A stretch of 45,124 bases of DNA from Plantactinospora endophytica (GTDB taxonomy: Bacteria > Actinomycetota > Actinomycetes > Mycobacteriales > Micromonosporaceae), in assembly GCF_016862915.1 (NCBI RefSeq), contig NZ_BONW01000052.1, positions 1-45,124 on the forward strand, written 5' to 3'. Under the pieces are notes generated by a model. The model was given only the letters and a program-made list of their open reading frames with translations. It searched no databases and was not told the DNA's origin. Shown piece by piece: positions 7,036-15,700 of this stretch. The translations under genes were made by a program, and so were the position numbers. The stretch's first letter is position 1. Each line of letters begins with the position of its first letter.

Positions 7036-7536
7036 TCAGCTCTGCTTCTTCGTGCAGGTCAACACGATCAACGTGTCCACCGGCACCGACGTGCCAGCCT
7101 TCGCCGACTGTTTCGTCACCGTCCAGTTCGCCCTCAGGATCACAAACGTGTCCTCCTCGTCCTCCGAGCCGAAGTCGATCCGGGTGAACCCGAGCGCCCG
7201 TAGTTCGTCCTCGGCGACGGCGGCGTTCTTCCCGACCAGGTTCGGCACCTTCACCTTGATTGGACCGGCCGGCGTCGTGGGTGCCGGCGGCGGCGCTTCG
7301 GTTGTCGGTGCGGCGGCGGGTGTGGTTGGCACGGGTGTGACGACCGGTGCCGACGACGCCTTCGCCTCGCTCGTCGCCGAAGTTGAGGTGGAGGGTTCGC
7401 CGCCGGTGACCATGGCGACGATGCCGCAGACTCCGCAGACGAGGACGACGGCAATGCCTACGGCTGCGGCGGCGATTATGAGCGTGCGGTTGTTCTTCGC
7501 GGGCGGCGGGGTGTGCGGCTCCTGTTGGTAAGTCAC
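7036..7536 (-). CDS. Membrane-anchored PASTA-domain protein
   Basis: A 166-residue protein starting at GTG 7534-7536. A short cytosolic N-terminus is followed by one membrane helix (about residues 20-43), a Thr/Ser/Pro/Ala-rich linker (about 48-92) typical of cell-wall-spanning stalks, and a C-terminal PASTA-like domain (about 93-165) opening IKVKVPNLVGKNAAVAEDELR. PASTA domains bind peptidoglycan stem peptides or beta-lactams and usually form the outer part of Ser/Thr kinases; here a single one sits on a simple anchor without a kinase. A strong hairpin follows the gene. Confidence 0.85.
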   Translation of the reverse strand: MTYQQEPHTPPPAKNNRTLIIAAAAVGIAVVLVCGVCGIVAMVTGGEPSTSTSATSEAKASSAPVVTPVPTTPAAAPTTEAPPPAPTTPAGPIKVKVPNLVGKNAAVAEDELRALGFTRIDFGSEDEEDTFVILRANWTVTKQSAKAGTSVPVDTLIVLTCTKKQS

Positions 7537-8038
7537 CGTCGCAGTGTTCCGACGGCGGGTCGCGTCTGGTAGCCGATGATCGGGTGCGTGATGGTCAGCT
7601 AACCGTCTGTCGCCTGGACGGGGGTCAGCTATTCGGCCCCCTCACGCCAACGGACGACGTAGTCCTAGCCGGAGGGGACGTCGTGTGGCTTTTCAGTGAT
7701 GGGCGATGGCGTGGCGACAACCCGCTGGACTAGGGCGTGTCCTGTCGATCATGAATCGGCGGTCCTGGTCATGACATGCTTCGGTCGTGTACTGGACCGA
7801 GGATCGCCGGCGTTTCAAGTGTCTGGTCGAGGCGCTGTCGGGACGGGCGGATGCGCAGGCTGAGGCCGAGATGGGTGCACCTCTCGATCCACGGCTTGAG
7901 GACTCGCTGGTGGATGTGATGGCGGGCGAGGAGCAACTCGGGCTGGAGACGCTCTGCGTCAACGCCCTCGACTACCGGGTCCGGCTGACAGGTGAGGAGT
8001 ACGCGGTGATCACCGATCTCGCGCGACGTTGGGATCTA

Positions 8039-9069
8039 AGGCGTGTTTCATAAGCCGGTCAGAGCCACTCGGTGATGATGGTGATGGTCAGAACGGCTTG
8101 GAATCGGACTGCCAACTTGTCGTATCGGGTGGCGACGCCGCGATGGCGTTTGAGCCGGTTGATGGCGTTCTCGACGGCGTGGCGTAGCCGGTAGAGGTCC
8201 TTGTCGAACGCGGGTGGCCGCCCGCCCTTGGAGCCTTTGGCTTTGCGGTGGGCGTCCTGGTCGGTCTTGCTGGGGATGCAGGCCTTGATCCCACGCTTAC
8301 GGAGATGGGCGCGGTTGCCTCGGCTGGTGTAGGCCTTGTCGGCCAGGACCAGGTCGGGGCGGCTACGGGGCCGGCCCACGCCGAGGCGGCTAACGCGGAT
8401 GCGGCGCAGGACGGGGATGAACTGCGGACTGTCGCCACGGTGTCCGGCGGTCACGATCATCGACAGGACCTTTTGTCCCTGCTCGCAGGCCAGGTGAGTC
8501 TTGGTGGTCAGCCCGCCGCGTGATCGGCCCAGCGCGTGGTCGGCTGGTTCGTCGTGCACGCCGCCGGGCGACTCTTTCTGCAAGTGGCCGGTGCGGGCGC
8601 CGGCGGCGTGCTGGTGGGCGCGGCTGGTCATCGAGTCCACGCTCACCGTCCAGGCGATACGGCCGGCCGCGTCGCCGGCGGCCTGCAACGCGGTCAGGAT
8701 CTTGTCCCAGGTGCCGTCACGCTGCCAGCGGCGGAACAGGCCGTAGACGGTGGGCCAGGGCGCGTACTCGGCCGGGACATCGCGCCATGGGGCGCCGATC
8801 CGGATCCGCCAGCGGATCCCGTCGATGAGCTGCCGTTTCTCCCATTTCGGCGGACGACCTGTCGTCGACGCGGCAGGCAGCAGCGGAGCCAGAACAGCAC
8901 ACTGCCTGTCGGTCAGGTCGTGCCGCCTCGTCACCGCTACGCTGGGCACGAGGTCTCCGGTATGAAGTTCTTGCTTGGTCGCAGAACCAGATACCGGAGA
9001 CCTCTTCAGTTGTCGATCACCGCCACGCCGTGACCTCGACGCAGCCGGCCTGACTTACGAAACACGCCT
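8039..9069. mobile_element. Intact IS5-family (IS427-like) insertion sequence
   Basis: Terminal repeats AGGCGTGTTTCATAAG (8039 on) and, inverted, CTTACGAAACACGCCT ending at 9069 match except at one position. TA duplications flank the element at 8037-8038 and 9070-9071. The 1,031-bp element carries one intact transposase. It sits inside the MafI-like passenger gene of the outer IS5 element, so it arrived later. Confidence 0.93.
8059..8949 (-). CDS. IS5-family transposase, intact
   Basis: A 296-residue DDE transposase in one frame. The N-terminal DUF4096-type region (LTDRQCAVLAPLLP...WRIRIGAPWRDVP) is followed by the catalytic domain: first Asp in VSVDSMTSRAHQHAAG, second in DLVLADKAYTS, and Glu within HAVENAINRLKRHRGVATRYDK. 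The GRSRGGLTTKTHL segment is typical of the group. It catalyses cut-and-paste movement with TA target duplication. All catalytic residues are present and there is no frameshift, so the element may still be active and could mobilise the related ends nearby, though those differ in sequence. Confidence 0.95.
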   Translation of the reverse strand: MPSVAVTRRHDLTDRQCAVLAPLLPAASTTGRPPKWEKRQLIDGIRWRIRIGAPWRDVPAEYAPWPTVYGLFRRWQRDGTWDKILTALQAAGDAAGRIAWTVSVDSMTSRAHQHAAGARTGHLQKESPGGVHDEPADHALGRSRGGLTTKTHLACEQGQKVLSMIVTAGHRGDSPQFIPVLRRIRVSRLGVGRPRSRPDLVLADKAYTSRGNRAHLRKRGIKACIPSKTDQDAHRKAKGSKGGRPPAFDKDLYRLRHAVENAINRLKRHRGVATRYDKLAVRFQAVLTITIITEWL

Positions 9070-9131
9070 TAGACCTGCGGGTCATCGGTGAGCTGAACGG
9101 GCTTGTGATCCTGGATGACGCATCCGAGCGG

Positions 9132-10001
9132 TCATGAGAGCCAGATGATGGTGGCGATGAGTACGAGGCCGGCCCGGTACAGGGATGCCCGTTTGGCGTA
9201 GCGGGTGGCCAGGTCGCGCCATTGCTTGAGTCGGTTGAAGCAGCGTTCCACGACGTTGCGCTTCTTGTATACCGCGCGGTCGAACGGCTGGTGGTCGCCC
9301 GCCGTTGCTGCCCTTGGCGGCGCGGCGGGCGATCTGGTCCGAGCGTTCCGGGATGACGTGCCGGATTCCGCGAGCGCGCAGGGCACGGCGGGTGGAGTCG
9401 TGGGCGTAGCCCTTGTCCGCGATCAGCACGTCAGGACGTTTGCGGGGCCGCCCTGGTCCGGATTCGTTGACCCGGATCTGGTCGAGCAGCGCCAACAGTT
9501 GGGGGTTGTCGCCGGCCTGCCCCGGGGTGAGCAGGATCGACAACGGCCGGCCGTGTCCGTCGACCGCGAGGTGGATCTTCGTGCTCAGCCCTCCGCGTGA
9601 TCGGCCGATGGCCTCGCCATCTTGCGCACCAGGCGTCGCCGCACTGGCTGGACAGCCCCTTCTTTGCGGGCGCCAGCGGCATGCTGGTGCGCCCGCACGA
9701 TCGACGAGTCGACGCTGATCGTCCACTGCACCGGTGTGCCGTCGTCATGCACCTGCGCCGCGGCCAGCACCTGATCCCAGGTGCCGTCGGCTGTCCACCG
9801 CCGTAAGCGTTCATGGCAGGTCTTCCACGGTCCGTAGCGTTCCGGCAGGTCACGCCACGGCGCACCCGTACGCAGCTTCCACAAGATCCCGTTGATGACC
9901 TGCCGGTGATCCCGCCACCGCCCAGACCGCGTCCCCGGCTCGGGAAGTAACGGCGCGATCACCGCCCACGCCTCGTCGGTCACCTCACCACGACGTACCA
10001 C
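9132..10001 (-). pseudogene. IS5-family transposase of the outer element, frameshifted
   Basis: Three frames are needed to read this gene. The first (from 9999-10001) runs VTDEAWAVIAPLLPEPGTRSGRW...VDSSIVRAHQHAAGARK; the second carries GRSRGGLSTKIHLAVDGHGRPL...DVLIADKGYAHDS; the third carries FDRAVYKKRNVVERCFNRLKQW and ends at 9132. The first shift (about 9640) could be a programmed one, as known in several IS5 subgroups, but the second, near 9298 inside the NGGRPP segment, is not at a normal site, so the gene is probably dead. The catalytic Asp, Asp and Glu codons are all still present in their respective frames. Confidence 0.85.
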
Positions 10002-10052
10002 CAGAACATGGTCAACGACCCACCGCTACATGATCGACAGGACACGCCCTAG

Positions 10053-11591
10053 TAGTGCTTTGTTGGGTTGGCGTGTCGTGGGTCGTCCGGGCGGGGCGGG
10101 TAGTTTCATGCCTCGGTGACTCCTGACGAGCTTTCGGTTGTGCGGCGACGCCTTGAGGCGTTCGCCGCGGAGATATTCGCGCCTTTGGCCAGGTCGGATC
10201 AGCGGGTCAAGGGCGTGACGTATCTGCGTGGGCTGCTGCTTGACGGTCGGCGGAAGTCGATGCAGCCGATGGCGCAGCGTCTCGGTGTGGATCATCAGGG
10301 GTTGCAGCAGTTCGTGACGACCTCGACGTGGGACACCACGGCGGTCCGGGCGCGGCTGGCCGGCCGGGCCGTCGAGGTCGTCGATCCGGTCGCGTGGGTC
10401 GTCGATGACACGGGGTTCGTGAAGGACGGCTACGGTTCGCCGGGCGTGGCCCGGCAGTACTCCGGCACTTTGGGCAAGGTCGCGAACTGCCAGATCGGGG
10501 TCAGTGTCCACGCGGTCACCGACGCCGCCTCGTGTCCGCTGGACTGGCGGCTGTTCCTGCCCGAGTCGTGGGATCCGGTCAAGGCCGGACCGGCCGCCGT
10601 GAAAGCGGCCAAAGCCAAACGGCGCAAGACGCTGATCAATGCTCCGCGAGCGGCCTCGGCCACGGACGCGGGCGGAGTGGATCTCGAGGCGGTCGCGCGG
10701 GTCGCGACCGAGACCGCCCGGGCCCGGCGGCGTGCCTGCGGGATACCGGACGACGAGGGCCATCGTCCGAAGTGGATGCTCGCTGTCGAGATGATCGACG
10801 GACTGGCCGGGCGCGGGCTCCGGCCGCCGGTAGTGGCCGCGGACTCCGGCTACGGCGACAGCGGCCCGTTCCGGGCCGCGCTCGACGAACGCGGCATCGC
10901 CTACAGCGTCCAGGTCAAACGCGAAACCCTTGCCCACCCCGCCGACGCGACACCGGTCGAGCGGACCCGGTCCGCACGAGGCCGCCCCCCGACCCGGACC
11001 AGTCCGGACTACCCCGACGACGCGGTCAGCGTCGCCGAACACGTCCGCGAGGCCGGCCGGGACGCGGCAGTCACCGTCACCTGGCGCGAGGGCAGCAAAG
11101 GCACCCTCAGCTCACAATTCGTGTTCCTGCGCGTCCGGCCGGCCGGACACCGAATCCCCCGCGCCCCCGACGGCACCCTGCCCGAACGCTGGCTGATCGC
11201 CGAATGGCCCGACGACCAGCCCGAACCCGTCACCTACTGGCTGACCAGCCAACCCGCCGACACCGAACCCGCCGACCTGATCCGCACCGCCAAGACCCGC
11301 TGGCGGATCGAACACGACTACCGCGAACTCAAAACCGGCCTCGGCCTCGACCACTTCGAAGGCCGCAGCTGGACAGGCTGGCACCGCCACGTCACCCTCG
11401 TCACCGCCGCCCACCTCTTCATCACCCTGCTACGACACGACCCAAAAGCGGCTGCGCCGGCCTGACTCTCTACACCACCATCCGCGAGCTTCAATACCTC
11501 CTCGCGACCTGGACCGGCGCATGCACAACCTGCCACCAAACCGTCAAACCCCAACACCGCACCAGACATCGACAGACCTAACAAAGCACTA
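10053..11591. mobile_element. IS701-family insertion sequence
   Basis: Ends TAGTGCTTTGTTGGGT (10053 on) and inverted ACCTAACAAAGCACTA (ending 11591) differ at one position. CTAG is duplicated on both sides (10049-10052 and 11592-11595), the typical 4-bp target of IS701-like elements. The left CTAG is formed by the last base of the outer IS5 element plus its TA duplication, so this IS landed exactly on that junction. The element is 1,539 bp with one full-length transposase. Confidence 0.92.
10116..11465 (+). CDS. IS701-family transposase, intact
   Basis: A 449-residue transposase from GTG 10116 (the preceding ATG runs into a stop). The N-terminus (RRLEAFAAEIFAPLARSDQRVKGVTYLRGLL) and QPMAQRLGVDHQGLQQFV are family signatures. 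The DDE residues are visible as Asp in AWVVDDTGFVKDG, Asp in PPVVAADSGYGDSGPF and Glu in RWRIEHDYRELKTGLGLDHFEGRS. No interruption is seen, so it is presumed functional. It moves the surrounding 1.5-kb element into CTAG-type targets. Confidence 0.93.
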   Translation: MTPDELSVVRRRLEAFAAEIFAPLARSDQRVKGVTYLRGLLLDGRRKSMQPMAQRLGVDHQGLQQFVTTSTWDTTAVRARLAGRAVEVVDPVAWVVDDTGFVKDGYGSPGVARQYSGTLGKVANCQIGVSVHAVTDAASCPLDWRLFLPESWDPVKAGPAAVKAAKAKRRKTLINAPRAASATDAGGVDLEAVARVATETARARRRACGIPDDEGHRPKWMLAVEMIDGLAGRGLRPPVVAADSGYGDSGPFRAALDERGIAYSVQVKRETLAHPADATPVERTRSARGRPPTRTSPDYPDDAVSVAEHVREAGRDAAVTVTWREGSKGTLSSQFVFLRVRPAGHRIPRAPDGTLPERWLIAEWPDDQPEPVTYWLTSQPADTEPADLIRTAKTRWRIEHDYRELKTGLGLDHFEGRSWTGWHRHVTLVTAAHLFITLLRHDPKAAAPA

Positions 11592-11595
11592 CTAG

Positions 11596-11897
11596 GCCAC
11601 CTCGACCAGCGGCAGATCCGCCGGGCCGCAATGACCAACGAGGAACGGGCGACCGACGCCGTGATCTATGGCGTACCTGCCGACGCCCTCGACCACACCG
11701 GACCCTCCGTGGTCACCATCAACGGCACCGTCGCCTCACTCGCAGCCACAGAGGCGATGGTCCACCTCACCGGCCTGCGAACACCCAAACAGCAACTCGC
11801 CTACCGGGCTGACCAAGGCGGCGTCCGCATCAACGTCGACAAGCCGACCCTGCCCACATGCCCCTACTGCACGCGGTGGGACCACCATCCCCGTTAG
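11596..11897 (+). pseudogene. ThiF/E1-like adenylyltransferase, C-terminal remnant
   Basis: Directly beyond the IS stack the frame reads HLDQRQIRRAAMTNEERATD (through ATG 11631), then PSVVTINGTVASLAATEAMVHLTGLR and finishes with PTCPYC near the stop at 11895-11897. The 'PSVVxxNGxVASLAxxE' helix plus a terminal CPxC zinc pair is the C-terminal signature of ThiF/MoeB/HesA-type E1 enzymes, which adenylate the C-terminus of a ubiquitin-like or sulfur-carrier protein. The ATP-binding half is missing: sequence on the far side of the IS stack (before 7731) does not encode it in any frame. Such E1s occur in bacterial conjugation-type defence operons, but no E2 or JAB partner is nearby. Confidence 0.75.
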
Positions 11898-11959
11898 GCA
11901 GTGCAGTTCCGTGGAACGTGTCGGATTCGACACGAGGCGCACGGAGGCGAGAGACCCTG

Positions 11960-11984
11960 GTGCCCCGGCGCTTGGCCGGGGCAC
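11960..11984. terminator. Perfect 10-bp hairpin between convergent genes
   Basis: GTGCCCCGGC (11960-11969) pairs exactly with GCCGGGGCAC (11975-11984) around a 5-nt loop. It lies between the ThiF remnant (plus) and the two-TM gene (minus), so it could stop transcription from both sides. Confidence 0.7.
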
Positions 11985-12035
11985 GACCCCCAACACGCTT
12001 CTCCTGTCGAAGGCGTAGCACATCTCCCTGCGCGG

Positions 12036-12725
12036 TCAGGCCGTCGGTACCCACACCTGCCAGGTGACGCTGATGTCCTCGATTCGACTGTCATCGTGGA
12101 CGATCCCCCACGCCGGCTGTCCGCAACCATGAGACGACATCCATCCGGCCGTACCGTACGCCGCCGGCTCGACAGTGATCAGGTCGGGAGCGGAAACCAG
12201 AGAAGCAGCTATAGGGACGTCACCGAGGCTGCGCCACCTGATAAGGAACCTCTGATGCGCGCAGCCGTTCATCGTGGCCGGGAAACCTGGAATGGTAGCG
12301 AGGCCTCCTTCGCCGCCGAAGACCCGGACAGTGGTGTTGCCCTGCACGCCCAGGTTGTATCCGGGGAAGCTCTGCGGCCAGTCCGGCAGTGAACCTGCCG
12401 GACCAGTCTCGTTGACAAGGTCTGCCACGTCGATGCCCCACGGCGAAGGCCGGTCCTCTGTCGGCCGGTTCCGCATCAGCCAGCCGACAATCGCGGCGCC
12501 TCCGGTAATCAGGGCGATAAAGACACCGACGATGCTGGCAATCTTGTCCGCGACGTCGAGTCCAGCCAACATCAGGAACCCGCCGAAGACGGCGAGACCA
12601 ACCACTCCGGCGGCTGTGAACACGGGCAGCAACCAGCGGCGAGAATCCCAGGCGCTCGCCGTCGCCCCACGGGCGGCCGGCGACGCCCGCTGGTGTTCCG
12701 CTCGGGTGCCACGGTTTGAGGTCAT
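12036..12725 (-). CDS. Two-TM protein with C-terminal domain, downstream partner of the STAND ATPase
   Basis: A 229-residue protein from ATG 12723-12725, 13 bp behind the STAND gene on the same strand and so probably in one transcript. A Ser/Ala-rich N-terminus (1-28) precedes two membrane helices (about 31-54 and 65-85) separated by the turn GLDVADKIAS. The rest (about 95-229) is a soluble beta-rich domain with VQGNTTVRVFGGEGG, a single NGCAHQRFLIRW segment and SVTWQVWV at the end. The GLDxADKxAS turn between two helices recurs in the divergent gene at 16190. A membrane-located effector or sensor is a reasonable guess; no catalytic motif is seen. Confidence 0.7.
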   Translation of the reverse strand: MTSNRGTRAEHQRASPAARGATASAWDSRRWLLPVFTAAGVVGLAVFGGFLMLAGLDVADKIASIVGVFIALITGGAAIVGWLMRNRPTEDRPSPWGIDVADLVNETGPAGSLPDWPQSFPGYNLGVQGNTTVRVFGGEGGLATIPGFPATMNGCAHQRFLIRWRSLGDVPIAASLVSAPDLITVEPAAYGTAGWMSSHGCGQPAWGIVHDDSRIEDISVTWQVWVPTA

Positions 12726-12738
12726 CGTCGGCTCGATC

Positions 12739-15700
12739 TCACGGGGTAGGCGATGGGTTGTCGCCGTAGCCTTCGGTGATTCGAAGGACTAGGCCGGGCT
12801 GCAGTTCGGCTAGTGCCGGGAGCGGGGTCAACCACGATCCCAGAATGAAGGCCCGCGCGTAGAGCTGCCGGCCTGCCGGCAATCCCATGACATGGGCGAT
12901 CTCCGCCAGCGTCTCGGCCCGCAGGTCAGGTCGGGTGATCGTGCCGGCGACCGCTTCCGCTCGTCTTGGGTCGCGGGGGGCAGTAGCCACCGCAACCGCC
13001 GCCAGGGCCCGCTCCTGATCACCGAAAGCCGGATCGACGCGGCGCGCGATCCGTTCCGCCCGTTCGTTGTCGCCCGCAGCCGCAACCAGTCGCGCGACCT
13101 CGGTTACCTCCGGCGACACAACGCGTACACCAAGACGCAAGGAGTTGATGACGTTCTCGGCACGGTCGCAGTACCCGTCCGCAGCCAATGCGCGTGCTAC
13201 CTCAGCCAAGATGTTCGGCGCATCGCCCGGCCGAACCATTGTGACCGCGATTTGAAGGGCGTGGTCGACATCGCCGGCAGCGACGAGAGCACCAGCGATG
13301 TCGACCAGGACCGAGGTCTCTCGACGCCCATGGGAAGAGGGAGCGATCTCCTCGGCCGCTTTCGCGGCCAAGTCCCGGCCACGCGACTGATCGCCGGCTG
13401 CCGCCAGTGCCTTGGCCACCAGGGCCATGGCCCGGGTCCTTCGGTGACGGGCGATGACAGTCCGGGCTGCCTCCTCGGCCATAAACGCCACGCTGAGGGC
13501 ACGATCCCGGCGCCCCGCCCCGACGACCTCCACGAGTGCGCTGACCCGATCGCCCGGATCGGGTATGCGGCAGGCAATCGTCTCCGCGTGCTCGGAGTCA
13601 CCGGCCACCGCTGCCGCCCGGGCGGCAGCGGTCAACGCCTGCGCCTGCTGGGACGCCGCCGGGACGGTCCGCGCGACCTGCTCAGCTGCCCGGGCCAACG
13701 TCGCGGCGCGGGTACGGTCACCAGCTCCGGCCACCGTCTCGGCGACCGCCGCCAGGGCCAGGGCTCGCCGGTAAACCGCGGGGATCGTCCCTGCGATGCG
13801 CTCTGCCCGGTCCGGGTCACCGGCGGCAGCTACGGCGACTTCCGATAGTGCCTGGATCCGCCGATCTGGATCGGCCAGTGCGTTGGCGATCCGTTCCGCC
13901 CGGTCGGCGTCACCCGCGATGGCCACTGCCCGGGCGACGACCGTCAGCTTTGCGGCATCCCAGTCGTAGCTCGAGATTGCGCGGGCGATCCGCTCGGCCT
14001 GCACGGCCAGGGTTCGGGCTCGTTCGTGATCCTCCGCCGCGGCCGCCAAGGCGACCGCCGCCAACGCCTGCGCCTGCTCGCTTGGCCGGCGCAGGCCAAG
14101 GGCCACCTCTTCAGCTCGGCCCGGATCGCCAGCGGTCACGGCCGCCGATTGCTGCTGCTCTATCCCAGCCCCGCCCGTATAGGCCGTACCGGAGACGGCA
14201 GTACGGATCCGGGCGATCACGTCGATCGTCTGCGACCGCAGACTCCCGGCTGTCACGGAGGCCGCGATCAGCTCCGCCTGATCGAGGGCGCCCGCGATTG
14301 CGACCGTGCGGGCGATGCCTGCCAGCGTGCCGTCACGGTCGGCATACCTCGGCACCTCGGCGGCCGCCCGCCACGCGGCCTGGGCCCACCTGTCCGCCTC
14401 CCCCCGATCTTCGGCGGCCGCCATCGCACCGGCGACCTCGGCGAATGCCCTCGCTTGGCCAATCGGATCGGTGATGGTCAGCGCCACCTGGGCGGCGTCG
14501 GTGGCCCATCTGGCGGCGCTGGCCCTGTCACCAGCGGCCGCGCGTGCCCGGGCTGTCTCCGCCAAGGCCTGCACCTGCTGGTTCTTGTTCGGGATGCTGT
14601 GCGCGAGTGATTCGGCGCGGACCGGGTGACCTAGCGTGGCCCACAGTGCTGGCAGGTTGGTTGGGATGGCGGCGTTACGCGCCTGCAGGGCAGCCCTGTG
14701 GCGGGAAAGTCGCGCCAGCGCTGCCAGATCCGGCTCGGGCCGACCCATGATGAGATTCTGGGCCTCGAGGATCTCGTTCAGCAAGGCGGCGTCCCCGCCG
14801 CTGAGATCGAGCATCCGATCCTGTCTGGCGGTATCGGTCGCCAGTGCGATCAACCGCTCCGTGGCGCCGATCTCGGCGAGCATTCGCGGATAGTCCCTTA
14901 GCAGGTATTCCGGGGTGTTGGGCGGCCACGGTGTGCCGCCGTCGTGACCGCGATAGGTGTCAGCCCACACGTGCAGACGCTCGCGGTAGGCGGCGAGGCG
15001 TTGTGGGCCGAGGTAATCGACGGCGGTCCGCTGCAGTTCCTCGTGACCGAGCAGGTAGACCTCGCCGGCTTCGGGCGACCAAACGCCGCCTCGGCGGGTG
15101 AAGGTCCGGCCGGCCACGGTGTGCAGGACGTCCTCGACGGTCAAAAGATCCGCGCCGGTGAGCTCACGCAGATCGGCCTGGGAGAGACCGCCGCGCGACG
15201 CGGCCAGCAGACCGAGGAGGTCCCGCTCGACCTCCGACCCCTTCAAGATGCGGCGAAGTTCGGCCCGGCTGAGCCGCCCCTTGTCACCAGCGTGCGGCGA
15301 AGCGTCAAGCCGACGGATGATCCTCGGATCGCCCAGCGGATGTGAGCCGGGCACGTCGGCGGGAAGGGGCGGATTCGGCCGGCCCGCGACGATGACGCGC
15401 ATGCCGTGAGGCGGGTCGGCCGGCAGCAGCCCGGCGATGCTGTTGGTGTACGGGCCGAGGGAGGCATCGCGCTCCTCGTCTAGGCCGTCGACGACCAGGA
15501 CAAGCCTTCCACCGGCCTCCTGCCGCGCCGCTGCGGCCTCGCGAAGCAGAGTGAGCATCAAGGTCTCTCGGGTGCCGTCGTCCGCTACGGTCGGAAGATC
15601 GTTGCCGGTTAGCGAGCACAGTTGGCCGAGTACGGCCTTGGTGAACGCCTCGCGGGTGTCCTGCCCGGCTTGCCAGGCGGTGATGAAGAAAGACGCGATC

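Larger units (their letters stand above)
7787..9137 (+). pseudogene. MafI-like immunity gene, split by an insertion sequence
   Basis: The left part (GTG 7787 to 8038) encodes ...LDPRLEDSLVDVMAGEEQLGLETLCVNALDY...LTGEEYAVITDLARRWDL. The right part resumes at 9072 after removal of the IS and one TA copy: ...DLRVIGELNGLVILDDASERS, stop 9135-9137. The joined product is about 105 residues and has the layout of MafI-family immunity proteins: a short helix pair ending in 'Y..I..LA...GxD'. MafI proteins neutralise MafB-type polymorphic toxins; no MafB toxin is present. As it stands the frame runs into the IS and stops at 8053, so the gene is presumed inactive. The start codon is uncertain. Confidence 0.65.
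7733..10049. mobile_element. IS5-type element carrying a passenger gene, interrupted by a second IS
   Basis: GGGCGTGTCCTGTCGATCATG (7733-7753) recurs as a perfect inverted copy at 10029-10049, and both ends are flanked by TA (7731-7732 and 10050-10051), the target duplication of IS427-type IS5 elements. Inside are a frameshifted transposase (9132-10001, minus) and, convergent to it, a MafI-like gene (plus). Removing the inserted 8039-9069 element gives an original size of about 1.28 kb. The passenger gene and transposase end within 3 bp of each other and share the same terminal repeats, so the gene is part of the element, not a flank. Confidence 0.85.

Noticed and set aside
9132-10001. Functional transposase via two programmed frameshifts
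   Set aside because: One shift near 9640 could be programmed, but the second near 9298 is inside a conserved motif with no slippery run, so decay is more likely.
10026-11042. 338-codon minus-strand frame
   Set aside because: Lies antisense to the intact IS701 transposase; typical GC-rich shadow frame.
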